DNA of 64,000 bases from assembly GCA_027924585.1 (NCBI GenBank), contig BSBM01000762.1:11690501-11754500 (forward strand), in the 5' to 3' direction. Below, one piece after another: positions 31,350 to 42,109 of this stretch. The position numbers and the translations under genes were made by a program. The notes below the pieces were generated by a model. It made no database searches and had not been told where the DNA came from. It was given only the letters and a program-made list of their open reading frames with translations. Source of the stretch: Larix kaempferi. Lineage: Eukaryota > Streptophyta > Pinopsida > Pinales > Pinaceae. Numbering within the stretch: position 1 is the stretch's first letter; each line of letters opens with the position of its first letter.

Positions 31350-32284
31350 TCAGACATCGCACTTTTCCAAGCCCGATCGATAGGGCTTCAACCTGTGACC
31401 ATTCACCAGCTTGGGGAGCATCGCCCCATGCAACTGAACCGCGCCACCTAAAGTAATACTATTGATGCAATATGGACCCAGCCAATGCATTTGCAATTTT
31501 CCTGGATGGTTCATAAACTTGTTGTCGTATAATAACACCAAGTCGCCTTGTTGAAACTATTTACTTTTGATGTGGCGATCATGCCATGCCTTATGGCGAT
31601 CCTTCTCCACCCCTTGGTGAAAGCCAGCGACAAATCGATCCTCTTCCAGCTCCACCAATTGCGCGAGACGTTCATCTAATGTTGCGACAGCATCCATGCT
31701 CGTAACAACTGCAATTCGTAGACTTGGAACAATGTAATCCATGGGAATAATTGATTCCTTCCCATATGCCAGCTTAAAAGGTGTCTAACCAGTCAACCTT
31801 TTACATGTGGTGCGATAGGCCCACAATACCACTGGGATTTTCAGATCCCAGTCATCGTGGTTTGCATTGCACACCTTTGTCAACGCATGCTCCAACACCT
31901 TGTTAAACTCCTCCACCGTTCCATTCACCTATGGGTGATAGGGTGTACTCTTCTTATGCTTTATCTACAACTCCTCCTTCAATGCGCTAATAGTGCGATT
32001 AAGAAAGTGGTTGCCTTGATCACTCAGTAGTATCTGGGGCAGCCGAAGTGAGTGATAATGTGATCGAACAAAAATTGAGTAGCCGTTGAAGCGGAGCAAT
32101 CAATGACGGGTGCTGCCTCATCCCATCGAGTCTAGTACTCTGTCGCCGTGACAATATACCGTGCACCTATGTGTTTCCCTGGTGGAGTGATCGGCCCAAA
32201 AAAATCCATAGCCCATTTTCTGAATGGTTGCAATGTCACTTGAGGTAGTAGTGGCATCTCGTCGCGTCTAGACGGCTTGTCAGG
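31350..32284 (-). pseudogene. pol: Integrase core and C-terminal domain of E
   Basis: C-terminal frames 31350-31541 (VLLYDNKFMNHPGK, HWLGPY, LVNGHRLKPYRS) and 31557-31742 (VPSLRIAVVTSMD, LEEDRFVAGFHQGV, KAWHDRHIKSK) are separated by one TAG. The core between 31743 and 32284 is recognisable (KWAMDFFGPITPPGK, first catalytic Asp) but frameshifted. The second Asp motif is damaged. Colinear with D 14400-15320. Confidence 0.8.
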
Positions 32285-33097
32285 TCACTGACAAACATCG
32301 CAAGACCGTGCATATTCTGTCGCATCATTATGTAATGTGGGCCACCAAATCCCTGCACGCAGAACCTTCCGGGCAATTGCCCGACCGCCATAGTGTCCTC
32401 CCGATAGTCCACCATGTTCCGCGGCCAATATCGGCGCTTGCTCATGGGGCAAGACACAACTGCGTAATATCTCATCAGCGCCCAATTTATACAAATCTCC
32501 TGCGATTAGCTGAAAGTTAGCAGCCTTGACAACCAACTGCTTCTTCTGAGTTGTGGTAAAGTCATCGGGTGTAATGTCGGTCACCAAAAACTGAAGGATG
32601 TTATCAAAATATTGATCAGCGGCAGCAACTTTAAATAGTTGGACATCCGGCAACCCATCTTCGATATTAGTTGGTTCCTCCCCTGTGTCAATTCGTGGCA
32701 AATGATCTGGTCTAGCATTCAACCGCCCTGGTTTCACAATGACTTCAAAATCAAACTCCTAAAACAAAAGTATCCAACGGTAGATCTTCCCCCCCAACAC
32801 AGTCTTATTGACCAATTATTTCAATGCAGAATGATCAATGAACATTTTAAAGTGTCCACCCAACAAATAATGCCTAAATTTCTGCAATGCGTAAACCATG
32901 GCCAGACCTTCCCACTCCGTGGTAGTGTAGTTTCGTTCTGCAGAGGACAGCTTCCAACTGTAAAAATCAATGGGATGATCAATGTCACCTTCTCTAGGTT
33001 GAGCCAACACAACCCCTAATGCAATCGATGAAGCATCGACATGGACATGAAATTCCTTACTCCAGTCTGGAAAGACCAAGATCGGTGCCGATGCCAT
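32285..33097 (-). pseudogene. pol: RNase H and integrase zinc domain of E
   Basis: The frame 32816-33097 holds FHVHVDASSIALGVVLAQP, EGLAMVYALQKFRHYLLGG and MFIDHSALK with all catalytic acidic residues. A TAA and a TAG (32759-32761, Gln in D) separate it from 32285-32737. That second frame carries KPGRLNARPDHL, LVVKAANFQLIAGDLYKLG and the HHCC domain HGGLSGGHYGGRAIARK ... CDVCQ. Roles: RNase H and zinc-binding start of integrase. Frame order and spacing equal D. Confidence 0.85.
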
Positions 33098-33100
33098 CTT

Positions 33101-33904
33101 CTATTTGAGCATTTCAAAACTATCCTGACATTCTAGGCTCCATTGGAATGCCGCGTCCTTCTTCAAAAAAATTTCCATAGGGGCAGTAATCGCAGCATAC
33201 CCGCTAATAAACTTGCGATAATATCCCGTATGACCCAAGGTCGTGCGCAACTGTTTAACGGTGGTTGGCAGTTTCAACCCCAAAATGAGCGCAATTTTGG
33301 CGGCATCAACCAACAATCCCTCCTTACACACGATATGACCCAGCAATATCCCAAATGGTGCACATAAAATACATTTCTTCAAATTTAGCGATATCTGGTG
33401 CTGTCGGCATCGCTCAAGCATTAACCGCAGATTGGCCAGATGATCACGAATCAATCCATAAATGGTCCAATCATCCATATATACCTGCAAAAACTTCTGA
33501 ATAAAATATTTGAATGCGGAAACAATGACCCGGGAGAATATCGCAGGTGCATTGTTCAAACCAAACGGCATTACCGTGTACTAAAAGCAACCCCATTCAG
33601 TAACAAAATTTTTCTTATGGAAATCTTCCTTGGCAATGTGAATTTGATGGTATCCAGAGAATCCATCAGTGAAAGAGTACATCTCCTGGCCACCCACTCC
33701 TTCAAGTACTTCATCAGTAAACGGGGTCGGAAAAGGGTCATGCAAGCAGGCATCGTTCAATTTTCGCAAGTCAACGCAAATGCACACTTAGCCTGCTTTC
33801 TTGTCCTGCACCACCATACGACTGATCCATTCAGACTCTTCCAGAGGTTCGATAATACCAGCATCCAACATACGATTAAGTTTCGCCTTGACCTTTTCTT
33901 TATG
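33101..33904 (-). pseudogene. pol: Reverse transcriptase of E
   Basis: Two frames. 33581-33787 has CVDLRKLNDACLHDPFPTPF and YSFTDGFSGYHQI with the first catalytic Asp. 33101-33571 has MPFGLNNAPAIFSRV, VYMDDWTIYG with the YxDD box, and LGHTGYYRKFISGYAAI. They are split by a TAG at 33581-33583 where D has Gln. The fingers start (LNPRYKE...) lies at about 33905. Better preserved in its motifs than D, but not open. Confidence 0.9.
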
Positions 33905-34906
33905 TCACGGGTTTAGCCGATAAGGTCGCTGTCGGACTGGCTTAGCATCTGGTTTTAATGGAATCTTCATCTCTCCTAAATCACCCATGATTCCCTTCAT
34001 TTCAGAAAAAATCATGGGAAACACATCTTGAAACTCATGAAGTAACTCAGTAACCTTACTCATCATCTCATCGTCCCAATAATCCCCAACATTGGCAAAC
34101 TTGGGAGTAGCCTCGGTGCAAATATTCGTCTTGCAGAGCTGCAATGGTTGACTGAATGTATTACTTGGTGCAGTAGGTGGGACCACATCGCGACTTCCTT
34201 CAGATTCGGAAATGTTAATATTCCAAGGATCATCATCGTCTTCTGGACCACCGCTGATGTTGAAGCACTCCATGAGAGACTGCATCTGACAATGTGTGTG
34301 CCAGTCGACAGGGTAGGCTGTCGAAACAACCTGAAGTACCATGTCACAGATAAGCTGTAGGGCGTTATGGACATCAAGGTTGGCATCTGCAAAAGTGAAC
34401 GTATGAGTGAAACAGATCGTCAACTCCCCCCATGTTGTAATTTCTCGGTGCAACTCGGCTGCAGTGTACCACGAGCGTGCGATCTCATCTGAAGTATGGA
34501 AAAAAGCATGGACCCACTCATCTCTGGGTTGCGCTACCCATAAGAATTGGCATTCCATCACATGATCACTGGGATCAGTCCATCCATCATACTTCCCAGT
34601 GTGATAAACCTCAGTATCACCGAACCGAACCATCATCAACATTCGACACTGTGACCAACCATTAATGAATTTCTTATGTGTCACCCACTAGCGTGCTCGA
34701 GTAGCCTTCGGTGCCTCGTCCAATGCCAGCAATCGCTGTGGTTCTGAGACACGGGCTTCAAATTCTGTTAAAAAGGTGGTTAGGCTAGGAAGCCCCTCAT
34801 AAACAGGAAATGTGATCGTTTCAGTCGCAACACGACATAAGGATTGCGTAACTAAGACACATTTCCGTAATGGTACTTCATGCATTTGATTCTGCCAATG
34901 TTCCAA
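33905..34906 (-). pseudogene. pol: Gag-like modules between protease and RT, element E
   Basis: The frame 33905-34684 (259 codons) has a capsid-like module (YDGWTDPSDHVMECQFLWV, DEWVHAFFHTSDEIARSWY, REITTWGELTICFTHTF), an acidic segment, and then KPVRQRPYRLNP, the entry to RT. The frame 34688-34906 has the end of the preceding module (FPVYEGLPSLTTFLTEFEARVSE). Both correspond to residues 180-500 of the D frame at 11110-12624. Presence in two diverged copies shows that the arrangement is old and not a rearrangement of one copy. Confidence 0.75.
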
Positions 34907-34919
34907 GGCATCATCAGAG

Positions 34920-35534
34920 TCAAAAGACGCAGAGCTCTCGCTGCGCCACTATAAACTCATCGTAGGTAGTAGGATGAATGTAATCTTCAAAAATATTAAA
35001 TGCATGGTGCCATCTAGCGGGATCATCATCTTTTACAAGTTCCACGTAGCGGTGTCCTTCAGCCGGATCCAACAGGGTGATGACTCTGAAATCGCGATTC
35101 TCAAATGTCATCATGCACTTTTTGAAGTTGATGACAGCTCCACTATCGTTAGACCATCCAATCACCAACAGTGCTGAATAAGAGCTTCCTCCCTCAACCA
35201 CTTCAATAACATCAAAGTCAACATAAGTCTTCATGCCCTCAATATCAATCGTGAGCCGCAGAACTCGCCCAATGGGTGTTACCTTCGCATGGTTAGCCAG
35301 TCGGAGCTGTACAGGAGACCAAAACAATGGGGGACTCCCCATCTTCTGCCATGCCTGCTTGGTTAAGATGTTAACATCTGAACTAAGGTCAAGAATCACA
35401 GAGTCAACATCATATTCACCAATCTGAATATTCATGCGCATCTCCTTGCCAGTCTTCCGTCGCTGTAGGGAGTTGACTTCCGACTCCTGCCATCCTTTCG
35501 TAAATCGCTGCAACCATCCCTCAATCTCAACCAA
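34920..35534 (-). CDS. pol: Protease of element E
   Basis: An open frame of 204 codons. The block DSVILDLSSDVNILTK at about residues 41-56 is the retropepsin active site (D-L-S, D-L-G in the D copy), followed by FWSPVQLRLANHAKVTPIG and LLVIGWSNDSGAVINFKK. A second copy of this segment lies inverted at 39047-39846. The frame ends in a TAG-free stop at 34920 just before the Gag-like part. Confidence 0.8.
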   Translation of the reverse strand: MVEIEGWLQRFTKGWQESEVNSLQRRKTGKEMRMNIQIGEYDVDSVILDLSSDVNILTKQAWQKMGSPPLFWSPVQLRLANHAKVTPIGRVLRLTIDIEGMKTYVDFDVIEVVEGGSSYSALLVIGWSNDSGAVINFKKCMMTFENRDFRVITLLDPAEGHRYVELVKDDDPARWHHAFNIFEDYIHPTTYDEFIVAQRELCVF

Positions 35535-37549
35535 GGTAGACGAGTCTCATGCCAATAACAGACAGCTTTCAAGAAAATTTTGCAATGTCCCTAGTGGTGG
35601 CAGTCAATCAACGTCTGATGTAGTATCAAAGACAGGTGGCATATCGCAAACAACAGCCTTACCGCGGTCTTTCTCCAAGGTGCAACGTGCCTCCAGGAAT
35701 GTCTCCCACTCCGTATCAATGTCGAAAGGTACCGTCTTCTGACCAGCCAACCGAATCAGTGGTCTCGAACTATCTTCCCTAGTTGTCTTGCCTCCACAAG
35801 TGACAACAGCCACCGAAGCATCTTGTGGTCGCGGTTCTGCAGAATTGGTCGCAATATTTGAACCCTGCGTCTAGTTTTGCTACAGATTCCCCAGTTGATT
35901 GATATTTTTATTGGCATTCAGCGGTGGTCACGGAGGATGGTTTTGTACTGGTTGCTATACCGGGTTCTGTATTGGTTGCTTTGGCTTAGCCTGATTCTGT
36001 AGCTGCGGAGCGTTCCCAGCCTGCCATCGTGCAATCAACTATGGACAATTCTCAACCATATGATCATTACCAAAACAAAACATACACTGATTATGTAGTA
36101 GTCGCACTGATAATGCCCCCATACCGCGTAGTGGTAACATTGAACAGGTCCACGACCACCTCAGCCTCCTCCTCCATGACCAAATCCCCCAACGCGTCCG
36201 CCCCTTTATCCTCCTCGGTAGTCGCCCTGCTGCTGGTACTGAAGTTGGTTAACCTATTGTTGCATCGGTGATGGTGGTATCCCTTGCCCCTATGGTGCAT
36301 AATGCATTTGTTGTACATACTGTGGTTGAGGGGGAGTCATCTGCATCAGAGTATATTGCAGCATGAAATGCTACGGTTGCTGTTGTTGTGGTGCAAACTG
36401 CATCTACGGTTGTGGTAGCGGCTGAGCTACTTGCGGTTGCAGTTGTGGCCATTGCACGGCGCGCTGGTCGTCCTTGACGTAGAATGCATCACACATCCTC
36501 TCCTGCAGCAACCCATATGCACGACAATCCTTGTCATCATGACCCACTGACTTGCAGAATGCGTAATAAAGATTTCACAAGGTTGTGACCATTTTCTGCA
36601 TATACGGGCAATTATCGTGACTGCCCAAACGCGACACCACGACATATTGCCGCCATCAAACGTGACACCATGGCATACTGCCACCATTCAATGGGTTTGG
36701 TGCTCCTAACACCAAATAATTATGGAAATCCGGGCAATTATCCTTCGTATGCCCTTCTCCTCGGCATCGCGTACACCATATTTCATCGCATTGTTCCTTG
36801 TTCTTCTTCAAATCTTGCAACTATATAGTCGGGTTAGTGAGCTACGTCTGTATCTACGACATCCCGGACGCATTATCTCCAATTGGCGATGCCTCCAATT
36901 GCATTGCAATCACTAGAGCTTCGCTAGGCATCGATATGTTCTGATGCATCAGCGGTAGCCGAATGTGGGGTAACAGTGCTGTAATGAACCACTCTTTATG
37001 TTGGATGGTGCTAATATAGAAGCTGACCTTTGTCATCAGCATCTTGAATCGTTGGTCGAAGTCCCATACCGTCTCATTGGGATATTGCTTAATTTCCTTC
37101 AATTAAGTAATATATTGAGCCTTCGACTTAGGCCGTCTAAATTCAGGAATCAACCCATCCCAAATCTCATCTAGTGACTTCTACGGGGCCCCCGTAGGGA
37201 CTAGAATAAACTTCATGAACCAATCTAATACACGACCTCGCAGAGTCGTGGCTAACTGTCCTTTCTTAGCATCGACATCAGTGATCTGTTTCATGGTCCA
37301 GACCGCTTCACACAAAAACCAATACTGTTCTGGGTTGTCTATCGCACTTCCATGGAACAACTGTAACTTAGCATCATCGCCCACCATTCTAGGCCTCCTT
37401 CCTCCTGTCACTATGCTACTACCAATCAACTTCTGCGGAATTGACGAACTTGGCGGTGTCGAAGTGGTATTTCTTGTTGTTTGTGAGTCAGTGAGCGTAG
37501 GTGTGGGTACATTGGTGCTGGGGTTTGGTCCTACCTCTATCCTGGGCAT
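35535..37549 (-). pseudogene. gag: Gag of element E
   Basis: The frame 37181-37549 (LQLFHGSAIDNPEQYWFLCEAVWTM, LDWFMKFILVPTG) and the frame 36854-37102 (MKEIKQYPNETVWDFDQRFKML, HKEWFITALLPHIRLPL) match Gag of D. A canonical knuckle CTRCRGEGHTKDNC is at 36734-36775. From 36700 down to 35820 the frame is broken but keeps Gln/Gly-rich sequence and degenerate Cys/His boxes. The frame 35604-35813 leads to protease. Particle protein by family. Confidence 0.75.
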
Positions 37550-37811
37550 AGCCTGGTCGTCCCTATCAGGACTGTGAGGTCACTTCATCTCATGTGGTCT
37601 TCCTTCACGGTTTTGCGGTTCGATTGCAGAAGGACCTTCTCCCGTCCTCTGCCTCTTCTCCTGTTGAAACCTCGCTCCTCCTCTTGTAAGACCACTTTCT
37701 TCCTCGGCTTCGCTCACAGTCTCCTCATGGTCTGCACCCATCTACCCCTTACCATTCCATGTACCGTTCCCCAGCAGTCACGGTACCCATGGCCTCCGCC
37801 CACTAGGCTGT

Positions 37812-38294
37812 CTACTGATCAATGTGCATCTTTAATATACCATTTTCGTAGATTAGCATCTTAATCAATAGTTGGAGCGACAACAAAAACCTTTCCCTTG
37901 GTCCACGGAAGAAGTATCTTTCAGCTTCACTATAGGAATTCTTTGTGTCAACCAAAAATTCATTGAGATATCCCTCCAAGATGCTATCAAACTAAACTTT
38001 GACAACCCGCGATACCTTATTATCGACTTCCTGCAGCTCCTGAATCAACTCCGAGGTCCAAGCCGTCGGCTCACCACCCTGGAAATTCCTCTTTTGGAAG
38101 GTCAGCGTTGACAACCATTCGTACAGGATGACTGGGAATTCACAGAAAAACCATTCATGCGGACCGTCACGGATATACCTTCACATCCAGTGATCTACTG
38201 CCAGTCGCGTGTTCCGACTTTCTTCTTCTGCAAACTCCCGCAACATCTGATCAAACCACCTCTGTATCTCCGGCTTCGTCGGGTGCAACAACAT
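37812..38294 (-). pseudogene. Leader ORF (ORF0) of element E
   Basis: From the ATG at 38294 to the TAG at 37812, the minus frame shares clear blocks with the D leader ORF: EIQRWFDQMLREFA, NFQGGEPTAWTSELIQELQE, SYSEAERYFFRG and IKMLIYENGILKM. Two in-frame stops interrupt it (a TGA and a TAG). It begins about 25 bp after the primer site, as in D. Function unknown. Confidence 0.65.
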
Positions 38295-38317
38295 GACCTC
38301 CTTTCACTCTGCACAGG

Positions 38318-38336
38318 GTCCCGGCAACAGAACCAT
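38318..38336 (-). other. Primer-binding site of E
   Basis: On the minus strand TGGTTCTGTTGCCGGGACC follows the LTR end after one or two bases. It resembles the tRNA-Asp-type site and is close to that of D. Confidence 0.7.
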
Positions 38337-38337
38337 T

Positions 38338-38917
38338 TGTTGACCAATGCGACCTCGGTCGACAGGGGTTCACCTCACTATCGACACATACTGCAGTCTC
38401 CTTGGGCATCAGCCCAGGCAGGTTTGAGCCCACCCAGCAAAACCCGCAAAGTGGATGAGGTCTCACCCGAGGCGTCCAGGAAGGGAAGACAGAACCATGT
38501 TTCCGCCGAGGTAGGAGGAGAGTTGTGGCTGCATGGACTAACTCTATTGTGATACTTAAATAGAAACCTTAAACATTCGGCAAGGAGTTATAACACATTA
38601 CTTAATCGCAGCATTTATCATCACATTCGACATAGAACATATTACTTAATCACAGCAATTATCATCACAGCAATAGTAAGCAGACATTGCATCAAACAAC
38701 ATTCATATATTGCAACCTTGCACAAAGATAGTACCAAAACATCATCATTATATTACTGTCGTGGTCATATACCAGCAGCAAAACACAGATCTCCGTACCC
38801 AATCGTTCTTCTTCCTCTATGCTTTTCTATATATCTAACACTTACAACTCTCATGTATTTATAGGATTCTGCCATTACAAATTTTCCTACTTACAACTGA
38901 CTTCCTAACCGACACTA
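38338..38917 (-). repeat. Element E 5' LTR, inner partial copy
   Basis: This matches the first 580 bp of 29403-30203 (plus-strand order) and breaks off at GACACTAT. It is correctly joined to the primer site, so it is the inner part of the 5' LTR. Confidence 0.9.
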
Positions 38918-39846
38918 TTGATATTTTGATTAGCGTTCGGCGGTTGTCGCAGAGGCTGGTTCTGTACTAGTTGTTGTACCGAGTTCTGTACTGGTTGTTG
39001 TGGCTGAGCCTGATTCTGCAGCTGCGGAGCGTTCCCAGCCTGGCATTGAAAGTTGTTTGTTATTGGCCCGAGACTCGGCTGCCTTGCTTAAGATTGAGGG
39101 ATGGTTGTAGCGATTTACGAAAGGATGGCAAGAGTCGGTAGTCAACTCCCTACAGCGACGGAATACTGGCAAGGAGATGCACATGAATATTCAGATTGGT
39201 GAATATGATGTTGACTCTGTGATTCTTGACCTTGGTTCGTATGTTAACATCTTAACCAAGAAGGCATGGCAGAAGATGGGGAGTCTCCCATTGAGCTGGT
39301 GTCCTAGGTAGCTCCGGTTGGCTAACCATGCGAAGGTAACACCCATTGGGCGAGTTCCGCGGCTCACGATTGATATTGAGGGCATGAATACTTATGTTGA
39401 CTTTGATGTTATTGAAGTGGTTGAGGGAGGAAGCTCTTATCCGGCACTCTTGGCGATTGGATGGGATAACGATAGTGGAGCTGTCATCAACTTCAAAAAG
39501 CGCATGATGATATTTGAGAATCGTGATTTCAGAGTCATCGCCCTGTTGGATCTGGCTGAAGGACGCCGCTACATGGAACCTATAAAAGATGATGATCCTG
39601 CTAGATGGGACCATGCATTTAATATTTCTAAAGATTACATTCATCCTGCTTCCACGGTGAGTTGGAGTGGTGCAGCGAGAGCTCTGCGTCTTCCGACTCT
39701 GATGATGCCTTGGAACATTGGAAGAATCGAATGCATGAAGTACCATTCCAGAAATGTGGCTTAGTTACCCAATCCTTATGTCATGTTGCGACTGAAATGA
39801 TAACATTGCCTGTCTATGAGCGGCTGCCTGGCCTAACCACCTTTTT
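38918..39846. repeat. Rearranged internal fragments inside the E 5' LTR
   Basis: 38918 to about 39046 repeats 35898-36026 in the same orientation (gag end). About 39047-39846 repeats 34771-35572 in inverted orientation, so a protease frame (39318-39764, 148 codons) now reads on the plus strand. It ends abruptly at CACCTTTTTG and joins LTR sequence at GCACCGGCCC. Not a gene of its own. Confidence 0.9.
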
Positions 39847-40580
39847 GGCACCGGCCCGAGCAGGTTTGAGCCCACCCAGCAACACCTGCAGAGCGGATGA
39901 GGTCTCACCTGAGGCGTCTAGGAAGGGAAAACGAAACCATGTTTCCGTCAAGGTAGGAGGAGAGTTGTGGTTGCACGGACTAACTCTATTGCGATACTTA
40001 AACAAAAACCTTAAACATTCGGCAAGGAGTTATAACACATTACTTAATCGCAGCATTTATCATCACATTCGACATAGAACATATTACTTAATCACAACAA
40101 TTATCATCACAACAACAGTAAGCAGACATTGCATCAAACAACATTCATATATTGCAACATTGCACAAAGATAGTACCGAAACATCATCATTATATTACTG
40201 TCGCGGTCATATACCAGAAGCAAAACATAGATATATGTACCCAATCGTTCTTCTTCCTCTATGCTTGCCTATATATCTAACACTTACAACTCTCATGTAT
40301 TTATAGGCTTCTACCATTACAATATTTTCCCACTTACAACTGACTTCCTAATCGACACTATGGACAATTGACCTAATATCTAACTGACTCGGTCCAAATG
40401 ACCCCAAAAATCCGCATACCGCGGTACATTGACTCACTATTACATAATATGTGGTCTAAGTGACCCAAGACCTGCCAACTGCGGTATTCTTTAACACAAA
40501 ACATTCCTTTCGCGTCATCATCCGATGTGTCGCAGTGTCGGCAGTACCGTGACATTTCCCCATCAAACCACCTACCAACA
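39847..40580 (-). repeat. Element E 5' LTR, outer partial copy
   Basis: This matches LTR positions from about 70 to the end and finishes CTACCAACA before GAAAT. It overlaps the inner copy by about 510 bp, so the two parts are not a simple split. Confidence 0.9.
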
Positions 40581-40585
40581 GAAAT

Positions 40586-40860
40586 CTCTTGGCTCTCCTC
40601 CCTTATCCAAGTCTATGACCATGCTCACTGCATTCGACGGTCGGTCATCTAAACCACATGGGATTATCCCTTCCCCGTTTGTCCGCTTGGGTGGGAAACC
40701 CGTTCTTATTGAAGTCGAGATGTTTGATGTTCCCATCAACTACAACCTTCTCCTAGAAGGAATTGGATGTATGCTATGAAAGCAGTCACGTCCATTGTGT
40801 TCAGAATTATTTGCTTTCCACACGAAGGCAATATTGTGACGGTTGACTAGCTGGATTTCG
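40586..40860 (+). pseudogene. pol: Protease C-terminal half of B
   Basis: This continues the frame cut at 29402. LTAFDGRSSKPHGIIPSPFV and VEMFDVPINYNLLL are followed, after a frameshift at about 40755, by YAMKAVTSIVFRIICFPHEG and VTVD. This is the usual end of Tat-type protease. The counterpart in A is at 49554-49860. Confidence 0.85.
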
Positions 40861-41842
40861 TTAGTCCTTATTCCGCAGCATCCATGGGATCAGTGGTCCC
40901 CCAAGTTACATATTCTCAGCCAACAACTGGGAACATGGGTGTTGGATTGTACCCCTCCTTGTTGGGATCTTTTGATTTCCCTCACCCATTGCTTTTATTG
41001 GAACCATTTCCGATAATGCGCCTCCTCTATTGAATAATGTACCGTTCTAGACTTCGTATTTTGATAATCCGTGGACCTTACCGTCCACGAGTTCCACATC
41101 TGGAGACATTGCACATGTTGGAATGGCTATGCCACTATCTGCTATTGAGCTTGCTTATCAAGATATTCAACAAGCCACTACAGAGCTGGATCTTTCCTCT
41201 TCCCGGACAGAGGAGGAAGATCCCGTTATGCTGTCGGAATAGACAATCGACTCATCTTGTTCGCACGATTATCTTGACAGTACTTTACCTTCGGATGAAG
41301 CTATTTTTGAGGCCATGTGTGGTAGTGAGAGACCTTGGGAAGACATGCATCATCGCCCTCATTTTCTTCCCAACCCTGATCTTATGGAACAAGATGAGTT
41401 TAGGACAACTCTTGCCGAGATTGTTGGTCACCCTGTGGCCCCTTGGGATTCACATGGGATTTTCACGGAGGGGAACATGGATAGTATTTCGCCTACCATA
41501 CAGATCAACATTTCTCATACACCTGGAAAGGTTGAGAACATTTATATCGGTGCTGATTGCTCTTCTGAAGAGGTTCGCATTTACACCGAATTGTGTAAGG
41601 AACTTCGAGAATCTTTTGCCTGGTCATATGAGGAGATGCCAGGAATAGACCCCAGCATTGTCGAACATGAAATTAGAACATATCCCAATGCTAAACCGGT
41701 TCGACAATGTCTTCGTGATGTGAACCCTCAAAAGGTAGTCGCGATCAAGGTAGAGGTGGAGAAACTGCTTAAGGCTAGTTTTATCCACCGAGTTCCCCTT
41801 ATCGAGTGGGTGTCAAATCCCGTTCCTGTGGATAAGAAGTAG
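40861..41842 (+). pseudogene. pol: Protease-RT linker and RT start of B
   Basis: The region 40861-41314 is readable in one frame with stops (PSDEAIFEAMC at its end). The frame 41315-41842 has YTELCKELRESFAWSYEEMPGIDPSIVEHE, YPNAKPVRQ and EVEKLLKASFIHRVPLIEWVSNPVPVDKK, the RT fingers. It ends with a TAG at 41840, where C has Gln, so it is not the natural end. Confidence 0.85.
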
Positions 41843-42109
41843 GGAACTATCCATGTATGCATTGATTTCAGAGACTTGAACTGTGCATGTCTGAAATATA
41901 ATTTCCCCACTCCATTCATAGATCAGATCTTGGATGCTTGTGCGGGAAGCGAAGTTTTTTCGTTTATGGATGGATTTTCAGGATATAACCAGATACAGAT
42001 AAAACCCAAGGACCAACATAAGACTGCGTTCATTTGTCCTTGGGGTACATTTCCGTACCGGAAGATGTCCTTCAACCTTAAAAACGCCGGAGCCACTTTT
42101 TAGCGTGCT
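41843..42109 (+). pseudogene. pol: RT palm of B
   Basis: IHVCIDFRDLNCACLKYNFPTPF, FSFMDGFSGYNQIQIKPKDQHKT and FPYRKMSFNLKNAGATF are RT motifs. The TAG at 42101 stands where C has Gln (FQCAM). It lies between the linker and the 390-codon frame starting at 42110, in the same frame. Confidence 0.9.

Larger units (their letters stand above)
29403..40580 (-). mobile_element. Element E: Ty3/gypsy, sister of D, with rearranged 5' end
   Basis: Perfect target duplication GAAAT at 29398-29402 and 40581-40585, and outer LTR ends TGTTGACC (left, plus strand) and CTACCAACA (right). Minus-strand order: LTR, primer site, leader ORF, Gag, protease, Gag-like modules, RT, RNase H, integrase, LTR. The long 3' ORF of D is absent. 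The right-hand LTR is split into two partial copies around 0.93 kb of internal sequence, part of it inverted. Confidence 0.9.

Noticed and set aside
39318-39764. Plus-strand protease ORF taken as a separate element
   Set aside because: It is the inverted copy of E 34771-35572 trapped within the E LTR, not an independent element.
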